Origin: Aphrophora alni
Lineage: Eukaryota; Arthropoda; Insecta; Hemiptera; Aphrophoridae
Length of the DNA: 64,000 bases
Reading direction: 5' to 3'
NCBI GenBank assembly: GCA_963513935.1
Contig: OY740766.1
Coordinates: 7,161,000 to 7,224,999, forward strand
Both the position numbers and the translations under genes were made by a program. How positions within the stretch are numbered: the stretch's first letter is position 1; each line of letters begins with the position of its first letter. This document shows positions 59,722-64,000 of this stretch, one piece after another. The notes beneath the pieces are model-generated. The model saw only the letters and a program-made list of their open reading frames with translations, had not been told where the DNA came from and did not search any database.

Positions 59722-59979
59722 CCAGAATTGTAAAACAAACCCAGAATTGTAAAATAAACCCAGAATTGTAAAATAAACCCAGAATTGTAAAATAAACCCA
59801 GAATTGTAAAATAAAGCCAGAATTGTAAAATAAACCCAGAATTTTAAAATAAACCCAGAATTGTAAAATAAACCCAGAATTATAAAATAAACCCAGAATT
59901 GTAAAATAAACCCAGAATTGTAAAATAAACTCAGAATTGTAAAATAAACCCAGAATTCTAAAATAAACCCAGAATTTTT
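59722..59979. repeat. 19-bp tandem array, about 13.5 copies
   Basis: Unit CCAGAATTGTAAAATAAAC, 19 bp, with single-base variants (TTTTAAA, TATAAAA, TCTAAAA, AAGC, AACT). Because 19 is not a multiple of three and no minus-strand frame of the unit has a stop, the array yields an 89-codon minus-strand open frame that cycles through a 19-residue Phe/Tyr/Leu-rich period. I regard that frame as artefactual. Confidence 0.95.
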
Positions 59980-60429
59980 GGGCAATATTTTAAACGGGTT
60001 TAAAATTTAAGCTGTTTCGAACTCCTTCAAGGAAATCTAATTTTGCAAAAAAAACGTAATTTTTTTTTTTTAAGCAAAAAGATCAGTTTTCCGGAGTTCT
60101 TTAGATTTAAAATACTACGTCAATAGCGATTTGTGAAGACGTCTAGGGAATAAAATGACCGGCAATATCCTTTTTCGAAATTCTGTGTTTGAATTGAAAA
60201 ATAACGGCGTCACTGCGCTTTGAAGTTTTGAAATGTAACGAAAAACAACAATTTTTTTTTTACGAAACAAGCATGTTAAACAAATCAAATATTTAAACGA
60301 ATTTTTTTTTCAATTTTTTGAGCTTAAAATTACCTAAACGTCCCTTTTTTAGACTTATTCATATATATTATGGTAGTGTAGGGAAAATTACTTGATGGCT
60401 TAAAAACACGGTGTCTAATTTATTGAGTT

Positions 60430-60960
60430 TATATATGTTTTGAGGACCTAGACTGTGGGATTGATGTCTGTCTGTCGGTCTGTGCAATGATCTACAACAC
60501 AAACGATTAGACCGATTTTAATGAAATTTTTTTTTAATAATTCAAAATTTGTAGGTTAAAAATAAGAATGAAATTACGATTTTCTCAAAATCTATCATAC
60601 CGATTTCATATAATTTCTATCATTTTCTTTACCGATTTTATCATAATTTTACAATATTTGAAGTTTACTTATTCATAACCAGCAAATAAAAAAAACATTA
60701 CTTCTCAAATTAGAAAAAAAAACCAAATGAACCCTCGTTTTAATTAAATGCCATGTACCCTCAGAATGTGTTTATGACACAAGCTGCACGAAATTTGGTC
60801 GTATTTTAAATATATAAATGTTCTTTTTAAAAACAGCGTCTACGGTTGATTTTCACTTTTCACAACTATAGAATTTACATTGTTGTGACAAATAGTTTTG
60901 ATTGATTTTTAATTGCTTTTGGGGATGAGTGAGTGAATGAGAAACTTTGTGCAATGCTTT
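60430..60960 (+). repeat. Dispersed repeat C, long copy
   Basis: Head GATGTCTGTCTGTCGGTCTG, GTGCAATGATCTAC, GACCGATTTTAATGAAATTT. The 3' block ends in CTTTTGGGGATGAGTGAGTG and TTTGTGCAATGC. The middle part is T-rich and diverged. Confidence 0.65.
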
Positions 60961-60964
60961 TTTT

Positions 60965-61785
60965 TATCATTTATTATGTTTTATATATTTTCCCTCCATT
61001 ATTGTTGAACACGTTTGTACAGAGACAGGTTGTAAGTTTGATGCCGATATTTCATAACATAACCATGCTATGAGGAACCATGTTGTTGATCTGTTGCAGT
61101 AATACAGCTTGTAGAAACAAAGAAACATCCAGTTGACACACATAGCTAGAGCTACCTCCCTCGCTAGGCCTAGAGTTTAGCCTACTGACCGCTATTTTAC
61201 TACACGAGTTCACAGTTCTCTACAACTACCCATTATAGCCTCCCACAAATAAACAAACATAAAACTACACTTTCTATGTCGAAGATAAACGAAAAAAAAT
61301 CGGATACGGTAGACTAAATCGAATCTGGTAAATCTCGTATTTAAATATAGCCTCAGCTTGTTTTGTTCTTATCTTAAACTCGTTCTATATCTGTTTAGTA
61401 ATTCATTAAAATTTAGATGTTCAAAAAGTTAGATTTATTATAGTGTGGTACCAAACTGTATTTTTTTTTTGTTACTTTCGCTTTTTTCCATCGGTGTGAA
61501 TTATATAATGTACTGATATTACTAAAATGTCATCAATAGTTGCGCTGGTTGAGAAATTATGATTTTTCTTGCAGATCGGTTTTTGAAATTGAGAAATCTT
61601 GAACTGTCAAATTAGAGGTGCATGATTCTTCTAATTTATTAGGAATTTTGGGAAAGTGTCAATTTAAAAAGTCTCAAATTTGACCAAAGAATAACTTTCC
61701 ATTTTAAAAAACAAAACAAATTTCTATCTAATGAAATTTAGCACTTTTTTTCAAAATTGATTCCCATGTCTTTTAAATTTTACAA
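60965..61785. other. Non-coding, nothing recognised
   Basis: No supported feature. Confidence 0.4.
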
Positions 61786-61789
61786 AAAT

Positions 61790-62205
61790 AAGGGAAGTTC
61801 CCCATTGAAACTTATTTGTACCCCCCACGGTTCAAAAGTTAGCTATTTTAACATTTAGGTGGGAATCAATTATTTGTAGATCTATCAAACATTTAATTTT
61901 CTGAACTTTAAGTGCCTGTACTTCCGAAACGACTAAAGATTAAAACAAATACCCAAGAATAAAACAGTCTTAAAATATTGTTTTACACCTGAAAACCCTA
62001 TAAAATATAGGATATGCCATAAAACATTTCATAGTTGGCCGCCATATTGGAAAATAGCGGCAATTTTTTAACATGTTACAAAATGAATTTTTAAACTTCA
62101 TTGAAAAGAAAGGAAGGTTCCGCATATAAAGTTTCATGTTTATAATTCAAAAGTTAGCTATTGAAACCATTTAGGTGGGACAACCATATGTCCACTATTT
62201 CTCAA
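61790..62205. repeat. Diverged direct duplication before the last exon
   Basis: A block GGGAAGTTCCCCATTGAAAC, GGTTCAAAAGTTAGCTATTT, ACATTTAGGTGGGA (61792-61865) recurs in diverged form at about 62112-62190 (GGAAGGTTCCGCAT, AATTCAAAAGTTAGCTATTG, CCATTTAGGTGGGA). The period is about 325 bp. Confidence 0.6.
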
Positions 62206-62311
62206 ATTTTTTTATTTGAACTTTTTTTTTTTTTGGAATAAATAATTATACTGTATAGCCTATGTATTACTATTAGAATGATATTATATATTCATGTTGT
62301 TTCTGTTGCAG

Positions 62312-62370
62312 CCGAAAGAATTCAATCGTTCTACGCACTCAGCTGTCGGTGCGCGTGCACACCATTATAG
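62312..62370 (+). CDS. Formin FHOD/Fhos, internal exon (start of the armadillo-repeat region)
   Basis: A 59-nt exon between a strong acceptor (pyrimidine tract, TTTCTGTTGCAG) and GTAAGTAG. With the two bases carried from the 40019 exon, the first codon is AA+C (Asn) and the frame reads NRKNS then IVLRTQLSVRVHTII, leaving one G for the next codon (expected Glu). R-K-x-x-x-x-LRTQLSVRV-x-x-I-(I/L)-E-K is a hallmark of FHOD1, FHOD3 and insect Fhos, at the junction of the GTPase-binding domain and the diaphanous-inhibitory-like region. The exon is GC-rich against AT-rich introns. Its match, the exact phase and the conserved order with 40019 together make the assignment firm. The rest of the gene (FH1, FH2, autoregulatory tail) must lie to the right of the window. 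Confidence 0.88.
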
Positions 62371-63095
62371 GTAAGTAGATTTAAGAAATCATTTTTGAAA
62401 AAAAAAAATGTAAAAATTGATTAAACGACGTTAAAGTTTACAGTAATTACTGGAGTATATAAGTTATTGTAGTTTACTGTTAACACACTTCTCTCTATCA
62501 GGTTACTTTAGGGTATACTTTAACTTAATATGTATTAGTTATTTTTTTATTGGGAGTTTTTATTTTTTGTCTAAATCATAGAAAACTAGTTTTAAAATTT
62601 TACCGATAATTCTGGAACAAAAAGTTTTTTAGGAGATGACGTTCGGTTTTTATTTTTTTCGTTTTACAAAATTTAATTAAAATCATTAGTGCCGAGATTT
62701 AAAAAATCGAAACATTCAGTTTTGGTCTTACGACTGAAAATTTTAAGTTATCAAAAAAAAGAAAAGAAAAAAAAAAACATAATAAGAAACATAACCAATG
62801 TAACCATGCTGACATCGGCCCCCTGCAATGTATTACTAACACTTCAAAACAAACAGTGAACATAATATAGATATTCCTTATCATTTCATTGTTAATGTTT
62901 CAAAGTTGTTATATTTCAATCCATCAGTTCAGGTGGCATTTAACTCGCAGTATCGGCGCGCAGAGGCCATTAGTCAATTTGAACTTTTCCCATTGGTTAA
63001 ATGATATACCTTTCTTATTAACTTTGCAATTTTTCCACCGATATTATGAAATTTTTTTTTTCAATTTTACACACTTATAAGTAGGCCTATATACA
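62371..63095 (+). other. Start of the next formin intron
   Basis: Begins GTAAGT. AT-rich with poly-A and poly-T runs and no further exon seen. Confidence 0.6.
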
Positions 63096-64000
63096 GTTGT
63101 GAGTCAAAAGTATGGATACACCCTGTTAAATTTTAAATGGATAAAGATAGAAAAATGAAACTCAGAACACCTTTCTAGGAAATAAAAGTGAACTTTTTAG
63201 CCACTATTACAACTTTGCCCATTTTCCCAAAATGGGATTTTTGGGGGGCAGATCAAAATTTTTAAATATAAAGACCCATTAAGTGACACCTCATTTTAAT
63301 GTCCTTGATTAAAGAAGAAGAACAGTGGAAACCAGAGCTTTCTATCTCAACCCAATACAAAATGGCAGCTCATTGAAATTAAGTAACACTTCATTGAGGC
63401 ACCTGTGAGTCAAAAGTATGGATACACCCTGGTAAATTTTAAATGGATAAAGATAGAAAAATGAAAGTCAGGACACCTTTCTAGGAAATAAAAGTGAACG
63501 TTTTAGTCACTATTACAACTTTGCTCATTTCCCCAAAATGGGATTTTTGGGGGGCAGCTCAAAATTTTTAAATGTAAAGACCCATTAAGTGACACCTCAT
63601 TTTAAAGTCCTTAATTAAAGAAGAAGGACAGTGGAAACCAGAGCTTTCTATCTCAACCCAGTACAAAATGGCAGCTCATTGGTTGTCTATTGGGGTTATT
63701 ATTTTTATTCTGAATGTGGATGTTCATATTTTGCCTCAATGAAGTTTTACTTAATTTCAATGAGCTGCCATTTTGTACTGGGTTGAGATAGAAAGCTCTA
63801 GTTTCCACTGTTCTTCTTCTTTAATCAAGGACTTTAAAATGAGGCGTCACTTAATGGGTCTTTATATTTAAAAACTTTGAGCTGCCCCCCAAAAATCCCA
63901 TTTTGGGAAAACGGGCAAAGTTGTAATAGTGACTAAAAAGTTCACTTTTATTTCCTAGAAAGGTGTTCTGAGTTTCATTTTTCTATCTTTATCCATTTAA
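63096..64000. mobile_element. Foldback MITE array, two direct copies and one inverted copy
   Basis: A unit of 307 bp starts TGAGTCAAAAGTATGGATAC, then ACCCTG, at 63100 and again at 63407, nearly identical. The second copy is followed by a spacer of about 40 bp (63683-63720) and then an inverted copy from about 63721 to beyond the window end. The whole is therefore a long-armed inverted repeat with one arm duplicated in tandem. The outer end (CAGTTGTGAGTCAAAAGTAT after TATA) resembles Tc1/mariner termini. Homology continues at least to base 64000, so the right limit is unknown. Confidence 0.8.

Larger units (their letters stand above)
40129..62311 (+). other. 22.2-kb formin intron, filled with repeats
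   Basis: Begins GTAAGT and ends TTTCTGTTGCAG. It contains one young palindromic insertion, three SINE-like copies, a foldback element with a minisatellite, several repeat C copies, an RNase H relic and a 19-bp array. No further exon was detected inside it, and the reading frame does not require one. Confidence 0.75.

Noticed and set aside
59716..59985. 89-codon minus-strand frame rich in Phe, Tyr and Leu
   Set aside because: It is produced by the 19-bp array; the periodic peptide simply cycles the repeat unit.

Overview
The window is eukaryotic and most likely from an arthropod, probably a hemipteran-like insect. It is AT-rich, with long non-coding stretches, short spliced exons, SINEs, MITEs, mariner-type and non-LTR relics and satellites. 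The species call is an inference from element style.

The one host gene I can support is a formin of the FHOD/Fhos family on the + strand. Three pieces are visible: a candidate alternative first exon (about 38506-38574, preceded by a TATA box and by about 1 kb of GA-rich, GAGA-motif-rich DNA), an internal exon at 40019-40128 and an internal exon at 62312-62370. The reading frame runs without a break across both junctions. The peptide fits the N-terminal GTPase-binding domain of FHOD proteins, just before the armadillo-like repeats. The 22,183-bp intron between the last two exons fills the right third of the window. The left 38 kb is probably also intron or upstream sequence; I did not find the canonical upstream FHOD exon there.

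Everything else is repeat. From left to right: an inverted coding-like fragment (2.6-3.0 kb); a palindromic MITE (4.4-4.8 kb); a decayed gene of a viral/Maverick-like type with a phospholipase A2-like domain (5.0-5.7 kb); a mariner-type element nested inside an older repeat (11.8-13.6 kb); a non-LTR reverse transcriptase relic (15.1-15.7 kb); two copies of a hAT-type MITE with 8-bp target duplications (16.7 and 17.3 kb), the second beside a mariner-type relic; a 30-copy satellite of 58 bp (22.2-23.9 kb); a foldback element carrying an 18-copy, 34-bp array (43.1-44.8 kb); a cluster of a dispersed repeat (48.3-50.1 kb); an RNase H relic (54.2 kb); a 19-bp array (59.7-60.0 kb); and a direct-plus-inverted array running off the right edge (63.1-64.0 kb). 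Seven copies of one SINE-like family are scattered through the window.

The most interesting structure is a set of palindromic insertions (28.4, 34.7 and 40.3 kb, plus older relatives). They share one architecture: inverted arms, a small loop, a 32-44 nt tail always on the same side, and 12-14 bp target duplications. All carry CTGAAGA, a hairpin, then GAAA, which is the core arrangement of a hammerhead ribozyme. This resembles what is known of Penelope-like retroelement ends. The youngest copy is a nearly perfect 478-bp palindrome about 140 bp downstream of a formin exon.
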